Shown here one piece after another: positions 35,983 through 48,689 of a stretch of DNA of 64,000 nt; the stretch's first letter is position 1, and each line of letters starts with the position of its first letter. The stretch is from Trema orientale (Eukaryota > Streptophyta > Magnoliopsida > Rosales > Cannabaceae): contig JXTC01000136.1 in NCBI GenBank assembly GCA_002914845.1, positions 378,663 through 442,662 on the forward strand. Reading direction: 5' to 3'. Made by a program: the position numbers and the translations under genes. Below the pieces are notes generated by a model, which saw nothing but the letters and a program-made list of their open reading frames with translations, ran no database searches and had not been told where the DNA came from.

Positions 35983-36009
35983 TTCACCACCCAAAAGGGT
36001 AACTGAGAA

Positions 36010-36030
36010 TTAGACCAAAACTACCTTCAT
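36010..36030 (-). promoter_or_regulatory. Minimal uORF (6 codons) before ATH1
   Basis: ATG AAG followed by four codons and TAA, in the presumed 5' leader, ends 27 nt before the ATH1 start codon. Arabidopsis ATH1 is, as I recall, known for a leader with upstream AUGs, so translational control is plausible. Confidence 0.45.
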
Positions 36031-36033
36031 ATT

Positions 36034-37845
36034 CTATGGCTTTATCATATCTCTCAAGCCAGGATCCTGTGTTTGGATTATAATCCGTTCACAAGTATTA
36101 TTCACCTGAAAGTTAAAAAGTATATACACAAACTATAAACAACAAAATATAGCACAAAATAACATGATAAGGTGGCAGCTAAAAAGGATGGTTCTAAATA
36201 ATCTGACATCGTTTACTTTCATTCTAACTCTTTTTAAGAGGGAAAGAGAGATTAAGTGGTTTGATCACAAGCAAACTTTTACTTCGATGGAAAGTTCTTA
36301 AGACAAGTTCAAAATGTATGCATCCATCTCTATTCCACTACTATGCGTTCTTTTGATACTTGGGTTGTTGAACCCTAAGCTCCTTGCCCATACAAAATTT
36401 TTATCTTGAACTCCTATATGAGGAGGTCCAATTTCCCTCATGAGAGACACGTTACTGAAGTTAAGCACAGAGATGAAACAAAACGACAGCAGTACTCAGC
36501 TCAAAACATAAATTATACAAAAGAAGAAGTAGAAAACGACAGTAAAGTGGTACTTATAATAAGCTTCCTAAAGAACTTGAAATGTCAGTATCAAGAACTA
36601 ATTTGTAGAAACATAATAGAAGAGGGAAATAATACTAACACAGAACAAATGCCATTAAGGTGAAAAAAAAAGGCTCACCTTGTGTCCATTACCAGTGGAG
36701 CTATAACGGATCAAGTGAGTGAGAATGAAGTTGTCCCCAACAAAGCTTTTCAAGGCAAAAATGATGGAGTTAGGCAGTTTCAAAGCAGATTCATGGGATT
36801 GTCCCAAATCAGACCTTATAAAATTTCCAAAGTCGAAAAGATAAAGTGGTCTGTCTTGATACGGATTGACACCATATGTATGCTTCTTTAGGTACCAAAA
36901 ATAGGCAAATGCAGCACAAAGTTCAGAAGGTATCCTTGGTCCATCTTTGTACGCAAAAGAGCACAATCAAGCAAAAATAAATAAAAAATAAAAATAAAAG
37001 AGCACAATAAAAGCCAGATAAAGTGGTAAAAAAAAAAAACTTGTAACTTTAACAAAAAGAACGAGGAGAAAAGGCCAACAAGCTCTCATGCATTATCCCC
37101 ACCTTTCTCAAACTACAACAAATGAAAAGCCAATAGAAAAAAAAAAAAAAAAAAAATGAAGTGGGTTATATTTCTTTGCATGAACAGAAAAGTAGAATTT
37201 TCTTCTTCAAGAACCCAAAACCCAAGAAACTGAACTACAGTCCTGGACCCATTACTACAAGATTCATAATCTCTCTCTTACTCAGGCCACAAGATTTAAA
37301 AGCTCAAAATCATAAATGGGTATTGAAAGAAAATGACACCCATCTCAGAAAACCCCATAAAAAAGCCATAGAAATTATTAAAAAAATAGGAAAAAAGATA
37401 AATGTCCTTTTTCTAGAGGTAAAAATGAAATGTCTTTCCTCATAGATGTATATGATTGAAATGAATGAATTTGTTTGTTTGGACTTTTGGACCCATTAAT
37501 TAAGATAGGGAGTAAGAAGAGCCACACAAGGCACAAGCCTTCAACAAAATATATATATATATATATATATTATATTTTTATATATAGATTGAGACAAAAA
37601 AAGGAAAAAAAGAAGGGAAAGACACTAGTGTTGTGTGCAGGGCAGTGGCACTCATTTGTGTTGCAGGCTTTAAAGGGCCCATCCCTTCCTCCCTTGCTTG
37701 CCTCATGACTCTGAACTCCTTTGTCCTCCTTACCACCTCTCATTATCTGCTTCTCTCTGCAATCATCATAATCAAAATATCTGGATTCCCCTCTGCTCCA
37801 TTTTCTGTTCATGCCAGGTCCCTTCACCATCATACTCCTCCTCAT
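36034..37845 (-). CDS. Possible 149-codon ORF in the ATH1 leader
   Basis: Three blocks join in phase: 37845-37734 (ATG start, donor G|GTAAGG), 36944-36679 (acceptor ACAAAG, donor AAG|GTGAGC) and 36105-36034 (acceptor TTTCAG, ending TAG). The middle block stays open for 88 codons and has no in-frame ATG of its own, so it needs an upstream exon. The predicted peptide has a basic, polar first part (MNRKWSRGESRYFDYDD) and a hydrophobic middle (AFAYFWYLKKHTYGVNPYQD, LYLFDFGNFIRSDLG). It ends DPGLRDMIKP, 51 nt before the ATH1 ATG. It may be a large upstream ORF of ATH1, the 3' end of a separate small gene, or chance. I do not recognise the family. The acceptor AAAG is weak, and the first exon is my inference. 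Confidence 0.4.
37550..37570. repeat. (AT)n microsatellite
   Basis: About ten AT units in the ATH1 upstream region, inside the inferred first leader intron or promoter. Confidence 0.8.
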
Positions 37846-38276
37846 CAACTTTTATTGTAGTTATTATTATTATTATTTATCTATTTTAGTGGTGATGACT
37901 TATGAGCTGAGAAATAAGAGTGAGGATATATATAATATATATAATGTACATGTAGAGAGAGAGAGAGAGTAGGAAAGCACCAAAGCTTTAATTATTTAAA
38001 AAAAAAAATGTAATCTTCAGAATCTAGCAAATATAAAGAGCTTTAAAAGCTAGCCATAGCGAATCAATCAATGAAAGAGAAAGTACTGTTGTAAACAGTG
38101 TACTTCTGAGAAAGACAGCAAAAGGGGTTTGAAAGGATGATGCAAGCAAACCCCAAAGGTCACGAGAAAATCCGGTGGAGAAATCTTTAGAACGAATTTA
38201 CGTAAAGGAAGACAAGGGATCACCAATTACTAAGCCTCACACTAACTCTTAAGTTCTACTACTCTAGCTTTTTATA

Positions 38277-38277
<1 letters not shown>

Positions 38278-38309
<32 letters not shown>
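38278..38309. repeat. (ATT)n microsatellite
   Basis: About ten ATT units upstream of ATH1. Confidence 0.85.
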
Positions 38310-38310
<1 letters not shown>

Positions 38311-38886
38311 ATCTCTTACTAGATAAAAAAATCAGATCCTACGTATAAATGATGATGATGATGATCAATAAATAAGACCCGTCAAAAGTCATAAAGAGAC
38401 GCCGCAGTTAAGCCTACGTGACCCTCCTTTACTTCTCGGATCATGATTTTTTTAAATATTAATTAAATATAATGTATATATTTTCTTATGTAATTATTAC
38501 CATGCCCTACTTCCTGATGTGATGCCTAAAATCTTCCTTCAAACAAGCTCAACCTGTAATAAGATCCTGGCACGTTTTCAGAGAAAAAGATAAAAAAACA
38601 TTAAGTTGATGATGCAAAATAAAATAAAATCATTGACATAAAAGGCTGAACTTTTTCTTTTCGTTAAATAAGAATTTTTGCAGTATGTGGCAAAATAGTT
38701 CATGGTCTGTGATGAACTCATAAGACTATAAGATCATAGCATAATTAGCCGCTTGATCGTTAATTGTTATATTTAGCGCCGTTGATGGTCACTTTTAAAT
38801 TTTATTTTTAATTTTTAGGATATTATCATAAGTTAATTCCATATTTAGTAAAAAAGATTTTAATGAACCTCTTGTGCTTTTGGAAA

Positions 38887-39699
38887 GGGTAATGGCACAA
38901 ATAATTCATGAACTATTCAATTTGTAGTGATTTGGTCCTCAAAATTCAAGCCGTTAAATTTTTCAATTTGAAGCAATTTGGTTCGTAAACTGTATAAATT
39001 ACAATATGTTGTTAAATTTCTGACAAAAAATAAAAGTGAGGAGTATATAGTAGGATCTGAAAGTTTACTTATAAAGTAATTTCAGAATTTTAAGCATAAA
39101 AATGAACAGTCACAAAAAAAGTTCTTTAAATTTGTGACTCTAAGAATCCTAAAAATATAGGAGCTTATAGAAATATGACCAAACTTTGGGCCTAATTTCA
39201 GTAAATGTCCATTTATCAAAAGTTATAGCAAAATGTCCGGTATATATGCATATATACCAAGTGTAAAATTTTATATACCAAGTATAAAAAATTATATACC
39301 CAGTGCATTTCAGAACAGTAACTAAAATTGGTATCTACCAAGTGTAAAAATATATCTACTTAGACATTTAGCTATAAAATTTTAAAAGTGGACATCTACT
39401 TAATCAAATTTAAAATTTTGGTCATCCACCTAAATTTCTCAAAAATATAAATAATATATTTTTCCTTCTCTTCAAATCCTTTTTCTCTGTCTATTTTACC
39501 TTAAATACATTTTCAAATACTACAACATGCTCCTCATATGTGTTTTTTGTAAGAAATTTAATAGCACGTTATAATTTAGACAGTTAAAGAACTAAATTGC
39601 TTCAAATTAAAAAGTTCAGGGCCTTAATCATCACAATTAGAACTTTGATGACTAAATTACCACAACTTGTGTAGTTTAGGGACCATTTGTGCCTAAAAC
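38887..39699. mobile_element. MULE-type MITE, 813 bp, long TIRs
   Basis: A 10-bp direct repeat CTTTTGGAAA flanks it (38877-38886 and 39700-39709), in the size range of Mutator-like target duplications. About 140 bp at each end are inverted copies. The left end has GGCACAAATAATTCATGAAC and the inverted right end GGCACAAATGGTCCCTAAAC, with shared CAATTTGAAGCAATTT further in. It has no ORF. The centre (39190-39400) holds ATATACCAAGTGTAAAAT-type repeats also seen near 47050-47180. Confidence 0.75.
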
Positions 39700-39709
39700 C
39701 TTTTGGAAA

Positions 39710-41242
39710 TCTCAAGTTAAATCTTTTGATTATTTTTTTATCAATTTTTTCCCTATTATTAACGCCTATCAAATATATAGGTATTAACTAAGTTAAACTT
39801 AGGAAGAATTAAAGAGAAATAATATATTTATTAGATGTGTCGAGTCTAATTAAATTAATGAATATCACTCTAGATGAAATATCACACATACATATATGTG
39901 GATCAACGAATTTTTTTATGTTTATTTTTACTAATAACGAGTTTTTTTGGTTTTTGCACACATATTTCAGTTTCTCTAGTTTTCTTAGTATTAAAGGTAT
40001 TATAATGTCGAATCTAGGTAAAAGAAACAACAGAGAGAAATCATAATTTTGAGAATTGTGAAGTATGAATTCTTCTTATAATTCTGCTTGTTGATCATAG
40101 TGAAAGTTAAACAGCCAATAAAAGATATAGTTCTCATATTAAGAGCGAGTCACTATAAATTTATGTGTGCTTGCTTACTGTCTCTTAATATTTTATTCTT
40201 AGTAGTATACGATAAGGCGTGTAATCCCTAAAACATTGTTGTAATAATCTAATTGGATAACTAACCACACGACCGATACAATATTAATAAATCCAAAAGG
40301 ATTGGATATAAATTTTGAAAATCCGTTGACTAGATCACATAAAATATTTATAAATCTAATACAATCAATTCAGACCAATATTTAAGACCATTTTAAAAAT
40401 AAGGGATAATATCAAAATAAATCCACCATATTTAGCATTTTTGCCAAAAAAAAAAGAACACAATCCTTTTTTAACTAATATCAAATAACATATTCTATTT
40501 GTATTTTTCTATCAAATTTCATTGAATCCACATATATAGCCAAAATTGGAGTTAAAATTGTTAAAGATATGTTTTTAACTTTTGAAATCAGACAACATAA
40601 TTCATAAAATAAATTATTATGTGTTAGAAGGCTGTTACAATTGGATATCCTAGAAATTATAGACTATTCATTGGCATACAAAGTTGCCTTCCGGCTAATT
40701 ATGTGGATATAAATCGACAATTTTTAAGGAAAAAGATATTTCTGTAATAATTTCAAACTCCAATTTTGACCGTGAATGTGAATTTTATTAGATTTGATAT
40801 AAAAACACAAATAGAAGATATTATTTAATATTAATAGAAAGACACAAGTTTTTTCCCGAAAAAAAGCTTTAGATAATGGGTTTTTTTCTTTGGTATTATC
40901 CCTTTAAAATATTACATTTAGATTAAAAAAAAAATCTTGAGAAATTATGATGTGTGTCCACTTTTTTAAATTGGTATTAGTAAATGATGTATACTTTAAT
41001 GATCTTATATATATAGGCAAATTTCCATTTGTTTAGTATAGGTTTTAGTTTTCCATTTTATTGTCCTTTACGGCTATCAACGGAAAATCGTCACTAAGTA
41101 GTACATTTATTTTTTCTATTAGTATATTTTTATACATACCACATTGTGATCTTAATTTTTGGTAAATATCGTTTCAGTTGTGATATAATATCTTTTATGA
41201 GATTAGTATATCTGACAGGTTTTTATGAAAAAAGTTATATTA
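39710..41242. other. Gene-free AT-rich stretch
   Basis: Very AT-rich, with no ORF of coding character and no clear element ends. Confidence 0.5.
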
Positions 41243-42075
41243 GGGTCATGTTTCAATGGAGATTTTTGTTTTTGCTCCATTGAGAGGTACTTTCATTTGG
41301 ACCATTGGATTTTAATCTGATGGTTATAATGATATTAGTAATTTTATCAAAAAATAAAAATCTAATTAAATATTTATGACTTAAAAAATTAGTAACCTAT
41401 ATGTGACCTATGAGTTGGAATTTTTTTTTTCCAATCCCTTTTTCATTGTTTTTTCTTTTTTTCATTCTATTGTTTATTTTTATTAAAAAATAAATAGAAA
41501 AACAAGTAACCGTATATATATCTAGGTATTTTTTTTTCTAAAGAACTAATTGTATATATATTAAATTTTTCATTAAAAAATGAGTCCTTTTTTATAATTT
41601 CAAAACTAACATTATATATCCCCTAAAAAAAAAAAACTAATGTTATATATATATTCTTAAAAAAAACAACTAACCGTTAATATAAAACCATTAAATACTA
41701 ATTTTTTATCAAAATTTTTTCTTAAAAAAATATTCTTTCTTTTTTATAATTTCAAAACTAATATTCCCTTTCATTATAAAAAAAAAACTAACGTTACATC
41801 TCATACAAAAATAAAATTAACATTATTTATATTCTCAAAAAAATTACTTATTCATATTAGTAGCATAATATGTTCAAATTAAATGAAATTTAAAAAATTA
41901 AACTTATAAGTTAAAATCAAAAAAAGAAAAGAAATAAATAAAAAAGAAAAATAATTGAATAAAACATTAATTGATCAAAAATAGATGAAATTACTTGATA
42001 TTGTAGGTCATATTCAACTTGATAATTTTACCCATCCATAGAGCAAAAAAAAAAATCTCCATTGAAACATCACCC
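41243..42075. mobile_element. TIR element, 833 bp (second copy of the family at 33164)
   Basis: The left end GGGTCATGTTTCAATGGAGA matches the inverted right end GGGTGATGTTTCAATGGAGA, followed on both sides by TTTTTGCTC-like sequence. The interior is extremely AT-rich and non-coding. I found no clear target duplication, so the superfamily is uncertain; the long AT-rich interior resembles MULE-type MITEs. Confidence 0.7.
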
Positions 42076-45000
42076 ATAAATATATATATATTGTAAATTG
42101 AGTATTTAAATTCGTCAGATATCTTCTTATAAGTAGTAGAAGATCCGTCAACAACGTATATCGCACCCAAGAAGCTCCCACAGAAAAAAAAAATCTTTCA
42201 GCATGCTAAGTTTGGGATGAATTCTAGTTGGTGTTATTTGTGTGCCAAAATATAGCACAAAAAATTGCACAATAATAAATTTTTGCTTAATCTCTAAATT
42301 TATAATATTGCCATATGAGGAATACGTGAATTAATAGTTGGATAATAGAGTAATAATACTTGAACAAAAAGAAAACGCTTTTGATGAATAAATTTATACA
42401 ATAGCATTTTTTTATTAAGATAGTGTTGGAGCATAATCCTAAAAAATTGACGAAATTAGACTTTAGTTGCATTTCATGGGCTCAACTTTTACCATTAACA
42501 GTATCTTTTTATTTATTTATAATTTTTATTTTTGTAACAATTTTTATTGTGAAGTTTCAAACTTGCCTCCAATAATTTTATAATTAGTTGAGGTTTATCT
42601 ATTAATTAGTTGAGTTTTATCAACTGATTGGTTGATGTTTCGTCTATTGGTGTCTATTGGTGCGTTGTTAAACTACTAAGTTAAATTCTTATACTCCTTG
42701 GTTAGTATTACCTAGTATAGAAATAATAACGGTCGATTCTATAAGGAATTGTGTCTAATTATTAAACTATTAACTCTATATTTTTTAGGAGATTTTTATG
42801 GTTACGCCTAAAACTTATAAAACATAAAAATAAATGAAGGGCAAATAAGTAAATAAGAAAGTAATAATGAAATAAATAGTTAAAGATTCATTCCCCGTCA
42901 CTAGACACTCATTAAGTTAATTATCAAATTCTATATTCCATTATTTATTAAAATTATTAACCATAGATATCAACTGGCTCTGCTATCTCTATTTTTTAAT
43001 AAATATTCATTAAAGAAAATAAGCTCTTCATTTAAATCCTATCAATTAAACAATTTCGAACAAGCTCTCTCCGTTTAATTTAATTAATGCATTAAGTTTA
43101 AAAAAAAGATTGATCAAAGCAATCATCTCACAAGGTCGGACCCTTTAACCTAAGTTTGTTTTTCATCATGACTAATCAATTACTAATTATTATTATTCAA
43201 CTAATCACAATATACTGATTTGGATTGGAATACCTAGACAATTATAGATCTAAGATTCTAATCTAACTATAAAAATCTATTATGACTTCTTAGTTGTACA
43301 CCTAAATAACTTAGAATAGAAATAATATGGCTTGTTTGGCATAGCTTCTAAAGATTTTTTAAGAATTAAAAGTTACTTTTGATGGTCTTTGGATGAAGTC
43401 TTGAAAGATTTTCTTTTATTTAAAAGATCTTTTTAAAAAAACATGGACTCACCATCTTTTATGGGAAGATATTCTAAAACTTTTATATTAAGAAGTAATA
43501 ACTATGCCAAATGGGCCCATAATCATATAGCATAGAAGAATAATAACAATTTTAAACAAAGTAATTGATAAATAAAGTCTAGAAAATTTACATAATATTC
43601 ATGTCTAGGATATTGAAATCACCTATAACTAAACTATGACCTAATCTAGCAAATTTATAAAATTAGACAACAAATCCATCTTGGTAGATAACAAAAACAA
43701 AGAGAAAAAGAAAAAAAGAAGGAAAATGCTAGATGATCGTGGTGTGAAACTCCCGGTCTCCAACTTCTCTAGTCCTACCTGATTATCTTTCTCTAGAATT
43801 TTATGTGCTTCTATGAGTCTAATATCTATCTTCTCTGACATAGTGTCTTATTTATAGTGTATTTAATCTTAGAATCAATTTGGAGAATTTTCAAGTAATT
43901 CTAGAGTCTAAAACATTTGAAATTGCTAAAGTTGGTGGAAGTGCCAGCTCTCTGTAGGTTAATTTTTTTTTAACACTTGGAGGCTGGCACTGTAGCACCA
44001 AGTTCCAATGCCACAGTGCTGGCTCCTTGTTTCAGGTTTTTTTGGTCTGTGCTTTTTGCTCCTCTTTTCATCCCAATTTCACTTCTTTTCGATCATTCTC
44101 TTCCAAAACACCTACAAAATATAAAAACAAGATTAAAAACCTAAAAATAACAGGGAAACTAATAAAGTAACATAAAAAAATTAATCGTAATATAAGCAAA
44201 ATTTCGCGCTCATCATCTACTGACTAGTTAAGGTTTGTCTATTAACTGGTTGAATTTTGTCCACTGACTAGTTTAGTGTTTTTGACTACTTGGTTGATAA
44301 TTAAAACTATAGCAGGGTTAATTTGGGTAAATACTGCTGTCTTTCAATATGTATTGAACTAAGTTCATTTTATATGATAACATTTGAATATCAAAACTGA
44401 TACTTTGAAAAAAGTTCACCAAAAATTTGCTAAATTCATGAAATAATTTGACAACTTCATATCCCTATAAGAAAAAAAAATGTAAAAGGGGGAAATAATG
44501 ACACGGTAAAATGGAAGCAGACAGTTGAAATGGTATAATTAATAGAATAGAATTGGACATGAAATTTGAATAATAATATATTATTTGGTTGAAACTAAAA
44601 TCAACAGTGAAACAAAATAAAACAAATCTTATGCTGATAAAAATACCTTTTATTCAAATATTTTGGTAGTAAAAAAAGGCAAAGGTAAGTTGTTTGTTTT
44701 ATTTATTTATTTTAAATTTGACTTAAGATGGAATGATATTAGTGGAATGACAATTTTCCTTTGCTAAAAGGACAAAACAAACAATAAATATAGGGCTTTT
44801 TAGCCAAATGGCCGACTTTTGGATCACCGTTTGAAAAATAGCCGAATTTCAAAAATTATTTTTAAAAAATGCCATTTTCATCTTTAATAGATCAAAATAT
44901 ATTGATTTATTTTGTGTAAAATTGATTTATTTATTTATTTTAAAAATAGATCAACTAAAAAAATAACCATTGGTTATTTATCAAATTAAAATTGTAAAAC

Positions 45001-46917
45001 AGTTATTTATTAAATAGGTATACAAAATGGTCATTTTTTAAATTGATCTAAAAAAAGAACATTTCTTATATAAACACTCATAAATATACTCTCTTACTAA
45101 TCATTATACTGCACTTAGCGTGATTCGATATTAATATTGTAGAATTATAATTTGAGATTATGTGTTAATTATTATAATATTTTTCATTCTTTTCCTTTAT
45201 TCAACTCAAATAGTTACACCAAATAATGACTAAAAAAGAAAGGTTTCCACTAAAACTCCGAAAGGATTTACTCTTTACTCAAGTTCTTAAATAAGATCAA
45301 GCAGCATTTTATTGATTCATTCTTCTCTTCTTTTTAGTTTTTTAGTAGATTTTCTGAATTCTTTTCTTTATTCAATTAGTAACTAGTACATAAAATAAAT
45401 AAAATGTCAAATTCTTGAGCAATCTACTTCTCTTCGAATGATGAATCCCCTTACTTAACTTAATTAAATTGATAGACCTCGTCAACCATGACATATATGC
45501 TTTTACTGTCTATGCCTGAGAAGGAAAAAATTTATGACATATTTGCCTATATAAAAAATAGATTACAATATCAACATATAATCTAGATATTGTTAATGAC
45601 AAAAAAAAAAAAAAAAAAGCAATAGAATCTTATAATCATGTTAAAATTTCCAATATTGACAATTAGTTTATGAAGGTTCATATATATATATAGTAGCAAT
45701 TGACATTAATGATAATAAATTGGAATAGGAAGTAGTACTTGTTTGTTTAAAGTTAAAGGATACATTAAGCCTAATTTACAGTTAAGTTTAATGCATTACA
45801 CTAAAGAATGTATTTATTTCTACATTCAAAAAATGAATGTATTAAGATAAAGATAATAATCAATTTATTTTGATAAGATGAATGTAGCATTACTATTTGT
45901 TCGATGAACTAAATTTAATATAAGCTATTATTAATATTAAATTAAATATAATATTATAGAATAGATATGCACGATCAGTTCTAGTATGGAAATATAATAA
46001 TAGGACTAATCATAATATGAAAAAAGAGATAGATTAGAAATTTTCTAAAATTTTAAAAATAGAATACTAACCAAAAAAGTTATTATATTTTTTCACTTTT
46101 TCTATGTTTCAATCTTAATATATATAAATAGATTAGAATGGTTTTTCCATTTTAAAATATATTTATTCAAACAAAACATGCCATTAGAGAAAATTATACA
46201 GACAAAAGTCGGCTGAATATGGCTAAAGACTACGAAGAAACAATGCAGTAAACATAAACACATACACTTTCATAAGCCACAACAAGAAGAAAAAGAAGAA
46301 AACACAAAAGGGCTTCTTACAAAATTCTAGGCTCAAAGTACCAAAAATTGAAAAATCCGGATGGCCTGAATTTTTGAAAAATTTCGGATTGATTTAGAAA
46401 AATATCACTTTTTAAAATTTTTTTAGAAAATAATATTTTTAACAAATATTTAGAAAAACACCACTTTTTCCTTAGAAGTGATATTTTTCAATGGTACTCA
46501 AGATAACCACTTGGGTTACTTAGAGTAACTAATCTAGTTACTTGAGGTAGCCAGTCAATTTAATTAGTTATTTCAAGTATCTCATTAATTAATAAAAAGT
46601 GGTATTTTTCTAAATACTTTTAAAAGTGATATTTTTTAATTAAAATCAGGAGTTTTTCAGACAATTTTAAAATCCAGAATTTTTTATTTTTTTGAAAATT
46701 TACCATAAAAAATCAAATTTCCTCAACATAAAATTGAAATGGGCCAGGCTTTATATGCCAAAAGTTACTTTGGAGTACCCACAACGAAACGATGGCTCTA
46801 ACCTGAAGTTAAGCCCATGTAGGCCAATGTCCTACTTGGACCTGATTAAATGCATATGGGCAGGCCTCATTAATCGTTACTATTGTCAACCACAACAAAA
46901 TAATATGGTAAAAGAAA
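42076..46917. other. Gene-free AT-rich block with small repeats
   Basis: No gene was found in nearly 5 kb. The stretch 42850-44210 is slightly more complex and could be a non-coding retroelement remnant. 43331-43518 is a small MITE candidate. 44800-45060 and 46340-46700 have repeated, partly palindromic blocks (GTAACTAATCTAGTTACTTG at 46526). None could be assigned to a family. Confidence 0.4.
43331..43518. mobile_element. Small MITE candidate, ~190 bp
   Basis: The left end GGCTTGTTTGGCATAGCTTC matches the inverted right end GGCCCATTTGGCATAGTTAT. The body is AT-rich without an ORF. The target duplication is not resolved. Confidence 0.55.
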
Positions 46918-46938
46918 GGGGGGGGGGGGGGGGGGGGG
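46918..46938 (+). repeat. 21-nt guanine homopolymer
   Basis: An uninterrupted run of 21 G in a genome otherwise dominated by A/T homopolymers. It could form G-quadruplex structures. Its length in the assembly may be unreliable. Confidence 0.9.
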
Positions 46939-47169
46939 TGTGGCGGAACCATTTGTGCAAATACCCTTTTATACTTTTTTTTTTCATGTTTTTGACTTAT
47001 AGCAAAATGGCTAAGTATTAGACATGTTTTAAGTAAATATTCATTTTTCAAATGCTAATGGCCGGGATATACCATGTGTAAAATATGATTTATCTAGTAC
47101 AAAAGTTGATATACTCAGTACATAATCTAAAGTTACTATATAAGTGAATATACCAAATGTAAAAATAAA

Positions 47170-48380
47170 TATACTCAGCCATTTAACTAAAAAAGGGAAA
47201 CAGAATGTAGATTTTCTTTGGCAAGTTTTTTGGGAGGTGGATTGCAATATGATAGTGAATTTACCACTAAGTTTGCAGGATGTAAATGAATCTTTGATGT
47301 GGCATTTTAACAAACATGGGAAATACTCTATACGGTCTGGGTACAAAGCTATAATAAATCATTTGAATGATGTTACTAGTTCAAAGCGAAGCCCAGTACA
47401 CAACTGGTGGAAGAAAATGTGGAAATTGAATCTCCTTACAAAGATCAAAATCTTTTTGTGGAGATTTTTTCGTGGGATCTTACCAACAACTTTGGCTTTG
47501 CATAATAGGGGCATTAGGTGTGCTACCCACTGCTGTAGGTGTGGGTCACCCATTGAAACTATTACCCATACCTTGGTTTTATGTCTTTTTGCAAAAGAGT
47601 GTTGGGAGTTTAGCCCGTGGCATAATATTTGCACTATAGCAAAAAAGTACCACTATGAGAAGTTGATTTTGCGGTTATTTGTGGAGTTACCAATAAATGA
47701 TTTAGAGACCATTGTTGTGGTTATGTGGATCCTATGGAATGAAAGGAATAATTTTATTCATCGCACTAGGTGTAGATGACCTGACGAAGTTTGAAAAGGT
47801 ACGGGACGACTTTTGTTTGAATTCCAGTAGGCACGCCTTAAGATTGATGGAGATGTTGCCCAACAAAATAAACCCCTTTCGTGTCAAATGGTGTTGCCCC
47901 TCTTTAGGTAAACTTAAACTAAATGTAGATACCTTTGTTGATCGAAGGTTAGGAAGTGTGGGTGTAGGTGCTATGATCAGGGATTGTAATGGGCATGTGA
48001 TTGATGTTCTAACGAGGCTAGTCCCGATTTCCATTAGTCTCTTTGGTGCTGAGTTGATAGCTATTTGAGAGACTCTTAGTTGGTGTTTTAACCAATCTTT
48101 GTCAGTGTATATTATCGAAAATGCCTGTTGGAATGCAATTGAGTTTATAAATTCATTGGTTGGTTTGTCTATTGAAGATATCTTGGTTGAGGATATCCAA
48201 TCTTTAGTGTATTCCTATGGTGTAGGTTCTTGTAATAAAGTAGCCCATACACTTGCAAAGTTTTGTTTTAGAGAGGACTTTCTTTCGTTGTCAGCTGATG
48301 TAATCTGAGGATGTATTGCCAATTTCTTGACTGATAATTTGATTTAATAAAAGTTATAGTCTTCTCTTTTCACCCAAAAA
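47170..48380 (+). pseudogene. LINE 3' fragment: zf-RVT and RNase H
   Basis: The plus strand encodes the end of a LINE polyprotein. First comes the lead-in to the zinc-binding region, LMWHFNKHGKYSIRSGYKAI. Next is the reverse-transcriptase zinc-binding domain (WWKKMWKLNLLTKIKIFLWR, then CATHCCRCGSPIETITH). The RNase H domain follows (VGVGAMIRDCNGHVIDV, about 47900-48308). The frame shifts near 47775, a stop falls near 48068, and the fragment ends TGA near 48308 with an A run at 48375-48385. It is 5'-truncated: no RT palm is attached. A near-identical stretch of about 27 bp ending CCATTTAACTA lies just before it (47159-47189) and just after it (48441-48470), perhaps an eroded target duplication. 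Confidence 0.8.
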
Positions 48381-48689
48381 AAAAAATGTTTTAACTCCTA
48401 TAAAAGTTAGATCCGATACATTAGTTGATAGACCAAAGAATAAAAATAATTTACTCGGCCATTTAACTATTAAAAAAAAAAAACCAGACATTTCCTATAA
48501 TTGATCTTACTTGTTTTAGAAAATATAGGATCTAGTTTTTAAATAATAAAAATAAATACACATTATTTAATGCTTTTCTCTATCTACCTTTTAGCATGAA
48601 AAGATGTACGTGATTTTATTAGGCAAAACAGGTAAAAACAAAATATCTATAGGTGCCCTATATATATATATAACACAGGTATCTAAAAC

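Noticed and set aside
35983-35994. Extended ATH1 start (MGGE) upstream of MENQ
   Set aside because: The upstream codon is TTG, not ATG, and the Arabidopsis protein also starts close to this point. ATG at 35982 is preferred.
36655-36966. The middle leader block taken as a free-standing ORF with its own start
   Set aside because: Its apparent start is TTG and there is no in-frame ATG. It makes sense only if spliced to an upstream exon.
37140-37157. A-run as the tail of a processed pseudogene
   Set aside because: No upstream coding similarity and no flanking duplication. A/T runs are common in this window.
37633-37889. Plus-strand ORFs opposite the inferred leader exon
   Set aside because: No domain, overlapping frames of mixed composition, and no splice or promoter support. 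They are shadows of the minus-strand signal.
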